A model generated the notes under the pieces. It ran no database searches. It saw only the letters and a program-made list of their open reading frames with translations, and was not told where the DNA came from. Positions 14,661 through 28,071 of a stretch of DNA of 64,000 bases are shown in pieces (positions within the stretch are counted from its first letter, which is position 1; the number at the start of each line of letters is the position of its first letter). This stretch comes from Drosophila miranda (lineage: Eukaryota; Arthropoda; Insecta; Diptera; Drosophilidae). Made by a program: the position numbers and the translations under genes. The stretch spans positions 10,106,001 through 10,170,000 of the forward strand of contig NC_046674.1 in assembly GCF_003369915.1 (NCBI RefSeq), written 5' to 3'.

Positions 14661-17600
14661 GTGTGTGTGCGTGTGTGTGTGGGCGTGTGCTGGATGTGCT
14701 CCGGGGGTTCGGGCAAGGCAAATTGTGAAAAGTTCGCCTGGGAAGTACTTCTAAAGCTCTGTGTAAACACCCACTAAAATCAATTTGCTGGATTTTCTAC
14801 CACCAGAAAATGTGTATTTTACGGGCTACAATGGAGCCCGGCACAGGGATACAATGGGGCTAGAGTAGATGAATCGAAATGGGTGGATTGATTGTCCATT
14901 TCTCGGAGCTTCCCCTGAAGGATGGGTATATTGGATGGGCATGTAAATGGCGTATGATCGGGCAATGTGGCATTAGATGTATGATTATGATGAGTGGCGC
15001 TGGAGAAGGTATCTTTTGGCAGACCATTACGGATAGATAAAGATACTGTTGGATCCCCACCCTTTGCCCTCTCTCTCTCTCTCTCTGTGTCTCTGTGCCT
15101 CCCTTTATAATCTCGCATAATCTACAAATTCCTATTGAAAAAATAAAAGTCGAAACTTTCTGTTCTTTGGAAAAGTTTTTGCGTACTCAGGGCACGGGGG
15201 AGCCTGCGAATGGGCTTGGGGGCTGGGGGTGCTCGTTCAATGGCCTCTTGCTCCCTTTACTTAATCTCATCTAATAAATGGCTTCGCCTCCTTGTCCTCG
15301 TAAATCACTTAACAATTTGCTGCGAAAAAACGTAAGTGAAAATCGTGCCAGGGCTCCTTGATTCCTTAACTTTTCGTTGCCTTTTTTTAACATGGCCATG
15401 CATAAGTGGCCCTAAATCGCATTCATATGAGGCAAGACCCCACCCCCACCCCCCATCCCAATCCCCTGGCCCCCTCTGATTGGGCGGCGGGGCAAGTTTT
15501 TTGTATGACCTGCCATTTGATTTATTTATTGTTGGTTTATGCGTGATCTTGCCTCAAATTAGCATTTATCATTCCGATTGCAGCCCCACCCACTCCATCC
15601 CAGACACAGGCAAGTGCTCCCCCCTCTCGACGTGGAGCAAAAAAGAGCAAAATGGAGAGGCAGCTTTCCGCCAAATTGTTTGAACAAGTGTAGCGTAATT
15701 TTTCAAATTGTATTTCAAGTCTGTTTGGTGGGGCCCCATCAAGTGATTGATTGCGATTATGTAAATTTCGAAATGGTATCGCATCAGAGAAGGGGGGCAG
15801 AGTGGAGCAGCCGAATGGGGAAACAATTCCCTTCCTTTAATTATCGCACAATAAACGTGATGCAATTATGGGAGAGAATCAAAGAAGAGCCGACAGATAT
15901 ACACAGATAATCCCGGTCGGAAAACTCGGTAGCATATCTCCCACCCTCTGGCTGCCGTCAGTGATTACTGGCACCTATCCCAGCCCCCTCCCATGAGCCA
16001 CCCGCGTCTAATCACAATACCCATACCCGTACCCGTATCAGGGGATTCCATGCCATTCTATCGGCATTCCATCGGCATTTGGGGGTGTTCAATGTCACTA
16101 ATTGTGTGCAAATGACGTTTGTGCCTTGCATTTTGGGCCATGCATATAAATGGCCTAATCCCAGTCCGTTTTGGGGCTATCCCCCCCAGAGCCCAGTGGC
16201 GTGGGAGGGGGGGTCCACCAATGGAATAGAAGATGGAATTGCAATGCAACCCCTTGTCAAATTCTACTCCCACCAGCACTGACGGGTGGTCTAGCCCCCC
16301 ACCCACAAATATAGCACCCAATAAAACATTATATTGAATATTATACTCTCTACAGAGAGAGTGAGAGAGGGAGAGAGGGGGAGGGGATCATAAAAACTGT
16401 GGCGACTTCCGTTGCGATTAAGCAAGAGGCAGAGAGCCAGAGAGCCAGAGAGGGAGAGCTAATAATATTATTAATAATATTTCTAGTACAATAATTTAAT
16501 TTAATTTGTTTATTTTATCTTGGCTAAGCGCTGCTTTCGCTGGCTGCTGGCTGCCGCCTCGTTTATGGCCTTAGCCGTTGGGCAATAAACACATTTGTTT
16601 GGTTAATGAAGTCGATAAGACTACCGTCACCATAAAGATACAGATACTCATGCAGATACTCGTAGCCGTAGTCGTGCCCGTGCCCGTGCCCGTGCCCGTA
16701 CGGTAGGCCGTGGCCTGCAGGTAGCCCATAAATCCATCCCATTATGGGGAAGGGGTTGGGGTAGATTGACTTTCATAAGATTTACGATCCAATGGCGTAT
16801 CATCGACAGCTTTAATTGAATGCAAAGAGCATAATTTTCAATCAACTCAATCGGAGAACGGAGAGGGTGGACGATATGCCATGGTTTCCCTACAGAGCGC
16901 CCTGCCCGAATGGATCCCTGAATCCGTCCATAGTCCATGGATATATTTGTATTGATTTTAAAATTATGCGCACAAACAACGAACGAGAGGTGGAAGCTGG
17001 AAACAATCCCGAGTCCCGACTCCCGTATCCCGTATCCCTGTATCCCGAAACGAATTGTCAGTCCCAGGGACCCTGGCACGTTCATCAGTTGACTTCTCGT
17101 CATCGTCATCGTCATCGCCAGCCTCATCCCCATCCTCGTCGTTTCGTGTTTTGACTTTCTGTTTAGATTTTCAATTAAATTTGTTGACACAGAGTGCGAC
17201 AGAGTGCCGAGTGCCCTGTGGCAGTGCCCGTGTCCGTGCCCCATCGTATACGTAATATAAATTGATTATTTCAATTTATTTAAGGCGCAAACCGATAGCA
17301 TTTAATTAAAAACTCATCTGAGCAAACAGCCAACAAGCCACCGAGGCAGAGAGGCAGAGACAGAGACAACCTGGAGGAGAGACTGACAACGACACGACTC
17401 ATTACAGGCTCAAGTACCAGAGTGCCAGAGTGCCAGAGTGCCAGAGACCCAGAGACCGAGAGACCCAGAGGAATGCTCCGTGGAGTGCAACGCGAGTGCG
17501 ATAAGACGATATGGTTATGGTTATGGCTATACCTATGCCTATACCTATTCCTCTGGCTATGCGGTGGAGATTGTGCAGCCAGAGACCGACTTTATCAGAC

Positions 17601-20600
17601 CTTAACATCTGTTTATAATTGAAAATGCAGCTACTGTGTCGCTGTGGCTGGCTCCGCTGGCAAATGTGACACGAAAATTGACGCCAATCGTCTGTCATTA
17701 GTGTCAACAGAGAGTCTGTCGGGGACTGGGACTGGCACTTGGACTGAGACTGGGACTGCGACTGACTGCACTGAGTGTAGCCCAAACAAACGTCAGGTTA
17801 ACCCACGTGTGCTCTATGGTCTTGGGTTTCTTATCAAACTGTAAACTTGGCTTGTGGCTTACCTGAAAAGACGAGAGGAACTGCCTAGGAGATTCTTTAG
17901 AGCAGGGATGTATAGACACTCTGAACTTAGAGGAAGGTTAGATGTATCCATGGGCCACAAGAGGGTTAAATATCAGGGGCCCAGTCCAGTCTAAAGGCAA
18001 ATATCTCTATCTGTGATAAAAGCAGACAAAAAAAAAACATGTATGTTGTAGCTGGAAAGCTCCCAGACACCTCTCACTGCCTCTCCCTGTCTCTCTATCA
18101 AGTTTAAATAGTCAATAGGAAAACAATAAACTTCTCAACTGCAGTTCAGATCGGTTTCAATGATCGTAGCAGTAGGTGGAAAACAGTGGGAGTTTCCATG
18201 CCTTTTGTTGACTTTTTCATATTTCTAAATGATGACATTTTAATTATTAGTAAAGTGCTTTCAACAGCTGATAAGATATCGGGCATTGGATATTTATGAT
18301 TGACTCTCTCTCTCTCTCTCTTTCTATGACTTTGGGGGGCTTCTGGTTCTGGTTCTGCTTCTGCCTCTGACGTTACCCGAAGTTCAAGTTGATTGAGGGA
18401 TTGAGGAGAAGGCAAAGTACAAACAGCAGTAGCTGTGTGCCAGCATTGATTGATAATAGATTGCAAGGCGGTAACCAAAGTCTTTAACAGGCGAAAGAGG
18501 TTCCATTTTGTGGGCTAAGAAAAGACTGCCTTGGGTAATCTCTGCTCTGCAAGGTTCCCTCAGGGTAAAGCCATCAGACCCACAGAGAGATAAGATAATC
18601 ATATTCCCACATTAAAATAATCCACGCACTAGCCCTGAAACCACCTCTCTATGGGGGATTTCAACCAATCTTAAACCTTGCGATAAGGAAACCTCCTCAA
18701 AATGTCCAATCAATCAGTCAAACAATTTCCAGCGATTTCATAATTCTCTGTGCAAAACTACAAGTAAATATTTGGACATCATTAGGTTCTATAGCCGGCT
18801 GGGGGTTGGGGCTCCACCAACACCTACCGTACAGATTAGCTCACCTCGGTTCAACTCAATCAATTTAATGCCTCTCAACAGGTCACTTATCATGGACTGG
18901 ACTGGAGGGACTGGATGGACACCCTGAGCAAATACGAGCGAGTTTGCCTGCAGTTGCAATTTATTGTTTGCCCATCAGATACTCAAATAAACTCAATAAA
19001 CTCAATACTCGCATGCCCGGGCTCAGGTCACGTTCGAGCCTTTCCCTTTGGGGCACTCAGAGTGCGGGAATGGGGGCGACACAGACACGGACACCCCCGT
19101 CGCAGTATCAGAGACACAATTAGAATTATGAAGTCAACTCCTAGTTAGCTGGTGATTAAAAGACAACAAATGCAACGACGCCGAGTGCCTCACAAGTCGA
19201 CCGCAAGCTCTCGCAAGCAACCACCAGCCTCCGCCATCTACACTGGGAAAAACACTGCCAGAGTCCAGGCAGAGGCGCGGCATATGACAGCGGCTGCTGT
19301 TGCAAGTTTCGCCGAGTGCACTCCCGTCTTCATTGCCATTGCCATCGCCATCTCCATCATATCGTTGTCCAAACCTCAGGGTAGATTGCAATTTATCTGC
19401 ACGCAAATTTGCCCGAAGTGAGGGCCAGAGACAGACAGAGACGAGTGGGAGTGGGAGTGCTAGGAGGTTGGAGTATCCCATATCCCAGAGTGTGAAAAGT
19501 CAAGTTTGTCTGTTGCCTGCTGGCTGTTGCCTGCTGTCTGTTGGCTACGCAAATAGTAGCTTTCGGGTGTCATAGCTCCCATGATCTTGCAGCACTTCGT
19601 GGCACTTGGAAGTTCGAACTGAGCTGCAGGCAGACTCTGATTTGTCCCTCGTTCTGTTGCTGCTCTGCTGGTGTTGTTGTTGTTTGCCATATCTGCATAT
19701 AAACTGCTCCATCTCTCCCTCTGTATCCATCGTTATGTGGGAATTGTGCCACCAACTCGTGCATAAAGTTTTCGGTTCGTTCTGGTTATAGAATTTCAAA
19801 TTTTCTTGCCAATTTCTCTGGCTACAATTTGCGTATGTGTTTAACGAAGCGTCGTTTTCCCTGGGGGGGAAAGTGTGGGGGGGGGGGGGGGAACGAACCA
19901 CCGCAAATTTGTGTATGATTTTTGTTTTCCACAAGAAAAACAATGCCAACACAATGGCATCCGAGGCGTTTTCCCCAACTAGCCAAGGCGAAAAGTGTTG
20001 CCTCCTTTGAGGAGGGGGGGCGAGTGTCCTGCAAATATTTATACAAATAAAAGACACGAAAGCAATTTCAACATGAAATCCAACAAATAAATACAAATTG
20101 CCTCCGCTGTGGAGACAGTGGAGACAGTGGGGAGTGGAGACAGCAGGGGAGTGGGCGCCACGCCCCTTCCATATAGATACTACTTTTATAAATGGCCAAA
20201 TGGCCACAAAGCCACTGAACTGGAAATTTGTTCAATTTTTGTTTACACAATTTCTCGGTTCTTGGCTGGAAGGATGGGGGGCGGAACGGGAAGAAGGCCC
20301 TAAAAACCAAAAAAAAAAGAATATATATAGATATATACAGGATATGGATCCCTGGCTATTGTTTCATTTAATTTTTGGTTATTTTGCAATTTTTCACTTC
20401 ATTAAACCTTTGCTGGCATCGTCCTACGGATTTGTCATATCAATTTACTCTCATTTGAGAGAAAGAAAAAGGGTTAAGAAAACACTTTTCCCAGGGTTGA
20501 TTGAGGCCGAAGGAAAAACAAACCAATTTGTTATGCTTTCGAGGTTCACAGGGTAAAGAGGGTACAGAGGGTACAAAGGGTTCAGAGGGTTCATGTCAAA

Positions 20601-20881
20601 TCAATGTCAGAGCCTCCTTCTTACGCAATTTTCAAACATGATGTCAGCAATTCCATGCCAAGCCATTCTTGGCTCCCATAAACATCTTCAGATATGTACA
20701 ACTGTATCTCTTAAGTGCAAATCTTTATTTGCATACATACTCACACGCACACTCAAACTCGTACGTTACTCGTGTATAAAGAAAAGACAAACAATCCTTC
20801 GGCTGACAAATTCTAACAAATCTGTAAAAATTTGTCTTCTGTCAAGATGAAATTACTCAACAAAAAAGAAGGGGGGCAAGG

Positions 20882-20907
20882 ACACACACACACACACACA
20901 CACACTC
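20882..20907. repeat. (CA)n microsatellite
   Basis: Uninterrupted CA dinucleotides, directly visible. Confidence 0.95.
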
Positions 20908-21907
20908 GCAGGATACATGCTTAGCATACTTATGGGATGGGGGCGGGGGTGCTGGGGAGTCGTTGTGTTGTATCATGTGCTCGTTAAGCGGCAAGCAAAA
21001 CAAATCATAATCTCCAAGTCCTTCAAAGTGCCTCCTCTGGTTCTTGTTCTTGTTCTTGCTGCTGTTTTCTTGAAATATGACAACGCGTGCTATTTGCCTG
21101 TTTACACACATTTGGAATTGCCTCGCATTGCCTCTTTGCGGTTGGAAGGATACTCCTCTTTATAGCCGTAGCATCCCCATACCCACACCCACACCCACAC
21201 CATCCCGCAGAGAGCCCTCCCTCCATTGGCCTTTAAGAAGGGGCTGCTCCCTGGAGCATATAAAAGCGTGTGATGTGTGTGGAGCTGCGACTGTGACTGC
21301 GATTTGCTTGTTTGGACAACTGTCCAAGCTGTCCCCTGACAAATCGAAGCACATTCTTGGCACCAGCCACAAAAGTACTAAGGAAAAATGTTTCGATTAC
21401 AGGAACTCTTGGTCTTTAATCTCTCAATCTATAAATGGCTTTGATATTCTAAGCATTGATCCACAATCATCCATAATTTGGATCACGTTTGTGCTTGTCA
21501 TGGATATATGCATGGATACTCCTGCGGGTACTGCGGAGTCCATGTAAATCCATCGAATGTTTCGTCTGGCAAACGCACCGCAAATTTTGTGCTTTGGTGG
21601 TCGGATGGTCCGATGGTAGGATGGTCGGTCGGTCGATGGAGCTTATTGATGTGTAATAAACCCAATTGCATTTGTTTTGAATATATAAATAAATCATAAA
21701 AAAACGAGAGCGAACAAACAGCAACAACAACAACAACAACAACAAAGGCTACGCCATTTTTTTTGCTCTGCTCTTTTTCCGTTTCCGCTTTGTTGCTGCT
21801 TTTGTTTTTTGTTGTTTTGTTTTGTTTTGTTTCCCTTTTTTTCATGCTCTGGAACGTGCGTGGCATACTAATTTCGACTAAATGATACAGAAGGGGTGGG
21901 GGGGAAT

Positions 21908-21933
<26 letters not shown>
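21908..21933. repeat. (GA)n tract
   Basis: About 13 uninterrupted GA dinucleotides followed by a G run. On an X-linked arm such tracts are candidate MSL recognition elements; see findings. Confidence 0.9.
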
Positions 21934-21939
<6 letters not shown>

Positions 21940-23164
21940 AATACAATAATAGATAGAATACCCGAGTCGTTGTATCCCTCGTGCGGCGGGTTGTAAAACA
22001 TTTGATTAATCCAAAAACCAAAAGCCAAAAAGTGTTGAAAATGTTATTTTTGCCAGCCTTGCAAATGGCGCATTTAGTGGCTTTTTATGTGTGGCACACT
22101 GATTTTTACGATATATACTCGTAATCGCACATAAAGATTTCAATGCTGTCCACAAATTGGGGCAGTTTTCGGTCTCCTTCGGTCCTCGGTCCTCGGTCTT
22201 TGGCCAAAAATGTAGCCATAAACTTGGCAACACAAACATTTACAAATCATAAAATTCACGTCCGACTTAAGAGGAGACGCACTCGTAAAAAGGTAAGGGA
22301 TATCCCTACATCCTTTCGTGCTCTGCCTCATGTTAATGGGCAGATCCATTGTGGAGTGAAGAGTACAGAGCACAGAGCACGGAGCACAGAGTGAGTGTCA
22401 TCTGGAATTGCTCATTACGGATGCCAAGTGTACAGTGGGCGTCATAAATCTATCGACTGGGGAGGAACTGGGACTGGGAGGGGAGTCGGTAAGTAATTAG
22501 TCAAAGGCGGAGAAGGCAGGGAGCAATTTACAGCCAAAACGGCGAGGAAATTATAAAAAAAAAAGAAACAAGAGAGACAGACAGAGAAAGAGAGAGTGTG
22601 GGTGGGAGTGGGAGAGCGAAACCGCTTTTGGTAGCAGCTTCATTAACGGCTCTTCCAGTGGATGGTGGATACTGTACATCGGCAGCGGCTCTATATACAT
22701 ACATACTATATATACACACACACATATACTCGTGGAACGACTGCTCTGGCAGTTTGTCATTTAACATTTGGCAAACGTATTAAAACACCCCATCATTGCC
22801 TTAATTAAGAGCCATAAAAGCACATTTACTTATTGTTTGGATCTGTGTCTCTTTATCACTCTCTCCCTCTCTCTCTCTCTCTCGGTCTCTGGTTGGATCC
22901 CATTTCAGCAGAAAATATTCCGTCTCGTGGCACGTCTTTGTGCTTATTTATCCGTGGCGCTGGCTGCTCCACCCACCACTTCACTCTGATCCCAGTCTCT
23001 ACCTCTCCCTCTCCCTCCACGATAAGCGTCCATTTGTCGTGCTTAATTCATGGCTAAAGTTGGAATTAAGTGAATTTGACGTTCATTAACGTGCGAGGGT
23101 TGTGCTCCGCTTTGTGTGCGTGTGTGTGTGTGAGCGGGACTCTGTGTTTGTGTGTGTGTGTGTG

Positions 23165-23240
23165 CGCCATGTTTTATGGCATGGGACTGGTGGGTGGGTG
23201 GGTGGATGGGGATGGGGATGGAGAAAATGGGCGCCATTTA
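23165..23240. promoter_or_regulatory. Dense GCCAT (PHO-like) cluster
   Basis: GCCAT or its complement occurs at about 23166, 23176 and 23233 within 75 bp, next to GT and GGTG runs. The layout resembles PRE or PRE-like elements, but there is no other support. Confidence 0.25.
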
Positions 23241-26200
23241 AATGGTGGTGGACTGTTGCTGGCACGGAAATGGTGTGGTGCCAGTGTAATGCTCCAGAGG
23301 TGGAGGTTAAGCGAGCTTTTTGCGCCTCAGACAGTGTGGATAATTAGCCGAGCGTCTAATGTTGCACTAATAACGTAAATTTGTGGGCTAGTTAACTGAA
23401 GTGGTGCTGGCGGGGCTGTCGGGGCTGGCCGAATTAGCTTCCCATCAATGGGGAACGTATAAATACTTCAGTGTTCTGGATAGACCAGCTACAGCTGATG
23501 GCAGTCATTCAAGGCTTTGATTTATGGCTTAAGATTGTTACTAATCACCATAAAGGACACGTTTTTCATCAATTCTTATGATCTTTCCGATCGAGACAAT
23601 CGACAATCGAGCGCACACCAGCAACAGGTGTTGTCCAACACTGCTAGCCAATTAATCCTTAGATTCAAATTTGAATTCAAATTCAAATCTGCAAACTACT
23701 CACAATGTGTCCCTCCTCTCCACCACATACTGTAACGAAAGCTCAAGCTGACAAACTAATTGGACCCATACCAAACTTTGGACTTCGGCATGACATTCCG
23801 TGCATACTGTATGTACGAGTATGTGAAAGTTTTTTAATGCCAACACACGAGTTTCAAGTCCAATGCTATCACAACCAACTAACTAGCCAAAAATGTTGAC
23901 CACTCTCACACACACCCAGACCCATAGCCACAGCCACACCCACACACACACACACACACACACCCGCCCTCTCTACGAGTCGGACAGCAAAAAAAGGAGT
24001 AAAATGTGCCGCAATGCTACGAATTGCCTGTTAATTAGTCTCACTTAGAAAATAAACTGCAGTAATTAAGAGAAAGACTGACAAATAAAACAGAACAGAA
24101 AAGTGAAAGAACCTCCTATGCTACAGGGCTATACAGCTGCTGCACACAGCCAACGCCCTGAAAAACTAGTCGGAAGTTTTTCCGCACAGCTCTCCATCGT
24201 ACCATCGCTCCATCGCTCCTTCTCGTTTTCCCAGCAGCCCCGTTGGAGTGAGCATTTTAATTTCAACGCTAGAATTCTAATTAACAAACAAATCCGGCAA
24301 AATACACAGCAGTCTAGAGTAAAAAATCCAACCCACATTGGATTCTTCACTGCCTTACCTCCAGGGAGTGACTGGAGAGACAGAGACAACGAGACAGAGA
24401 GAGAAAGAGAAGTGGCAGCAAAAAAGTATGCTACATAAAAACCAGCTCCCGAGGGCCAGGCCTGGAGGTTGGACGTGGGGTGGGGGGAGGAAACCCTGTG
24501 AGCCATGATCTCCCAATTTAATATTATAATTGCTACAATTATCATTCTCATGCCAGTTACACAGCAATTGCACAAAAACAGCGAAGGGAGGAACGAAACG
24601 GCAAAAGGAGAAAGGAAAAGGAAAGAAGCATCCCAAAAAGAGAAGTAAAGGAGAAGGAAGGAAGGGAGGGAGGGCTAAGGGGAAGCTCGTCAGCCACTTG
24701 ACTGGCAAAAACGGATGCGGATATGTACGCCAAATTGAAGCAATTACCGGACTCCGGACTACCCTACCCCAAAAATCCACTCAAACTTTGCTCTACATAT
24801 ATGCGATACATATATACATAAGCCTCTTGGCTCCACCCACCGGAGCTTCGCTCTCTCTCTCTCCCTCTCTCTCTCTGGCTTTCCCTTGTTCTCTCTTTCT
24901 CCTGCGCCGACGCTGTGAAGATGAAGAAAGAGAGAGCGAGAGAGAGAGAGAAAGAGAGCATAATGGCGTCTGCCTACCCCACAAAAAAAAAGATGAAAGA
25001 TGATGCTGCCCCGCGATGCGATGCTTCTTGCGCTGATGATGATAATGATGATGATGATGATAATGTCGTTTGATGGCCAAAAGAACTTCTTGAGGGGGAG
25101 GAAACAATTTTTGAAAATTATTCTCGCACCCAATGAAAGTCGAGTGAAAGCGAAAACCATATATATACGCGTATCCACAAATATCCGAAGGCCTCACGTC
25201 AAGTATCATTCGGGCAGCAACAACATTAATTGATTGTACATCGTGGATAATTGTTGCTGCCAAAGTGCGGGATCCGGAAAAATTGATTACAAAATGTTTT
25301 TGCAGCTGTTATTATTAAATTAATTTGTCATCAAACAAAAGTCCCCTCCCCACACGAAATCAGCATAAAAGCTCCCCACACAAGCCCGCTCCCTTCCCCG
25401 GCTTGTCCACGGCTCTGTGTGGCTTACAAAAACATGACATGAAAATAATCACAAATGTTGTTGATAAAATCCCCAGACAGGAGCCGGAATTTGTTTGGCT
25501 AATGCCGTGGGGGAGCCGAGGGGTTCCGAAAGATTAGAAGTGCCTGCGTTCGTCATGTAAATGAGTCTTATCGCCCCCGAATCGAACTAATTGAACAAAT
25601 GCCAAATGGGGGACAAGGAATGGGTTGGGCTGGAGGAATGGTTTAATCGAATGATATTGAAAGAGTAGCTATTTTTTGGGGCGTGGGGTTCCACCTCAAT
25701 TGGAACCTAATAGCCCCCTCTTCATCCACAATCCTTGGAGTCATGGGAGCATTAAGTGTGAAAGTTTCGCCCCATGACATGAGGCTGGAATGCAGACAGC
25801 TGGCCCACTTACCTGACCAACCCCTCAGCCTACCCTACCCTTTACCCCGTATAAATAAATAAATTCCATTCCCGTAGATTGTGTGGATGTGTGGGGATCA
25901 TCAAAAAGTACAAAGTACAGTTAAGCAATAATCAATTGCTAAGCAATTCTTGTGTATTGTCGAGCTTGTCATTGATTTGCTGTTCTGTTCTATTCTGTTC
26001 TGTTTTGTTCCTATTGCTGTACGCGTACGAGTGTAGTCATTGGTTTTTCAACAGAAGTCGTTTGGTGTTTGGCTGCATGTCATATCATGCCCGAAGATAA
26101 AAGACATCACCAACAGCAACAACAACAACAAGTACATATGAGGTATCGCAATGTGTAATTATCGTTGTCACTAATTAAAGTTGGATGACTAAAAAAGAAG

Positions 26201-26629
26201 AGCAAAAGCAACAGCAACAGCTCGAGCTCTGGGCTGAGCTTCTTATCAGCCTGTAAAGGGGGATTTTCAAGACCATGAAATAGAGAACAGAGCAGACTAG
26301 CTGGCGAAGTATTTCATAAATCCGGAGCGTGTTCGTGCAATCAGTAGAAAAAATGTATCAATGAATCGAGGTATTTTTCTGTTTTTTTGGCTATAAACTT
26401 GATGAATCGGTTTTTATTGTTCAGTTTCGATTTGTTTCATTTGAAATTTCGAATTACTGCCGCGCTATATATCGATAGCGATAGCAGTAGCGTATTTTAG
26501 TGTTGGACAGTGCCATCAAAATCTCAATTTTTTTAAATGTATATGTAGCATGTAGTTACCATGTAAGAATTAATTTTGTATTGACCCATTTTGTTTAAAC
26601 CTAATTATATAAGCAAACCAGTGAAATGG

Positions 26630-28006
26630 GGTTGTTAAAATTAGCCTGTCTTGTAGGAAAATTTATTCATTAATCTTATAAAATTATGTGGGCATGGCTA
26701 AATTTTCTATATAGATGGTAATATTCGACGGAAGATCAAAAATGAGGAATATGTAAAATATACCTTGACTTCGTCAGTATATTTTTGAAATGAGACCGTT
26801 TATTTTGGTATTTATTTGAATCGGGTAGAATCTGTAATAACCGGTTCAAAACAATGAATCCCATTCCATACACAAACATGTTGCTAATTCCATGCACACA
26901 TACCCTGGGGGAAATGGATGATATAGAGTTGCGGAAATGTGTGTCATTCCAGGCTCTAATTAATGCAGAAACTAGATAGTCTCTGTTTTAAATGATATTT
27001 TGCAGCTCATCGTCTGTCTACAGAGACCAAGAACTGGTACTGGGATCAGGATTTATTTACAAACACCTAATCAAACCAATGAATAGACCAAAAAAATGCA
27101 ATCTAAGACTAGGTCTTTACTAATTACGTTTGAAAGCAGGTTGAAAAACAGTATCTTTATATAATATTCACGAAATAGGGTATACAAACGACCATACCCT
27201 GGTTGACAACAAATGAGTCTAGAAATACCAGCAACATTGACGTCACAACCTGCGACTATTGAACACTTTTGTTGAAACCGTGTTTTTGTCAAAACAAAAA
27301 ACATGCCAGTACTTAAAAGTAGTTAATCCTGATTAAAATTGTTTCAGCAATCATTAAAAATTATCTGGGCAAAACTGAGTGATCTATATAGCTATGAATA
27401 TTCGACGGAAGAAAGAATAACCAAGAATTAGTCGTCATAACCGGTTGACAACAATGAGTCCCATTCCATGCACACATACCCTGGGGGAAATGGATGTTAC
27501 AGAATTGTGAATACGTTTGTCTTCCAAGGCTCAGTAGGTATCAGGATCGACATAAATATATACAAGATACCAATAATGTACTTGAATATGTCTAAAGAAT
27601 ATCAATTTGAGAAAAGGTCTTAATAAATTACGTTTGATCTTCATATAAAATTAACGAAATAGGGTGTACAAAGACATATACACGCATCATGTCTTCAAAT
27701 ACCAGCAACATTGCGACTGTTTTTTTTGTTGAACTATTTTGTTTAAACCTTGTTTTAGTCAAAATACAACAAAAGCAAGGATTAAAAACGAACCAATTGT
27801 GTAGAAAATTTATTCATCAATGGGCTAAAATTATGTGGGCACGGCTAAATGTTCTATATAGCTAGTAATATTCGTCGGAATATCAAAAACGAGGAATATG
27901 TAAAATAGAACTTGACTTTGTCAGTATATTTACGGTATATTTTTCAAATGAGGCGGTATGTTTCGGTATATTTCTGAGGGTCGGACGGTATATTTTAACA
28001 ATTCAG
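26630..28006 (+). repeat. AT-rich dispersed repeat, block 1 (upstream of RNaseX25)
   Basis: This block shares long colinear, nearly identical stretches with the block at 56.3-58.2 kb. For example, the region around 26846-27300 matches 56699-57150, and 27830-28000 matches 58005-58165. Within it a unit of about 575 bp is repeated: the phrase CATACCCTGGGGGAAATGG recurs near 26900 and 27476, and a TGTGGGCA-GGCTAAAT-type phrase followed by CTATATAG recurs near 26690 and 27834. No long ORF, terminal inverted repeat or LTR is visible. The family is unknown to me; it could be a non-autonomous element or a locally expanded satellite-like repeat. Confidence 0.75.
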
Positions 28007-28017
28007 CGGTCACTCTG
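27921..28017 (+). promoter_or_regulatory. RNaseX25: Core promoter region of RNaseX25 (Motif 6-like cluster and Motif 1-like site)
   Basis: Several GGTATATTT/CAGTATATTT words (27921-27996) fit the Drosophila core promoter Motif 6 consensus. They are followed by CGGTCACTCTG at 28007-28017, a near match to Motif 1. The RNaseX25 ATG lies 55 bp downstream. The arrangement is typical of housekeeping TATA-less promoters. The same sequence occurs upstream of nemo. Confidence 0.6.
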
Positions 28018-28071
28018 CACTGGCTGCGTAGTTTATTTATTATTTACAAAAAAAACTGCATTACAAAAAAA

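Larger units (their letters stand above)
8161..26629. other. 18-kb gene-free interval between exex and RNaseX25
   Basis: I looked on both strands for long frames with GC-rich third positions, splice pairs, tRNA boxes and transposon ends, and found none that convince. Open frames here are short or built of CT, CA or CAG runs. The interval contains many simple repeats and minisatellites: TGTTCCC units at 10060-10121, CCCTG units near 9562-9582, CTGCTTTCTGCCTC units near 11305-11342, GGGT-rich units near 20550-20595, and a G run of about 15 near 19877. GA/CT tracts lie near 9131, 11890, 15070, 18303, 21908, 22862 and 24850-24956. It most likely holds distant regulatory DNA of exex, but no enhancer boundaries can be drawn. 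Confidence 0.55.

Noticed and set aside
24355-25263. Several 140-157-codon frames around 24.4-25.3 kb
   Set aside because: Built from CT/GA runs and ATG-ATG repeats; no coding signal.
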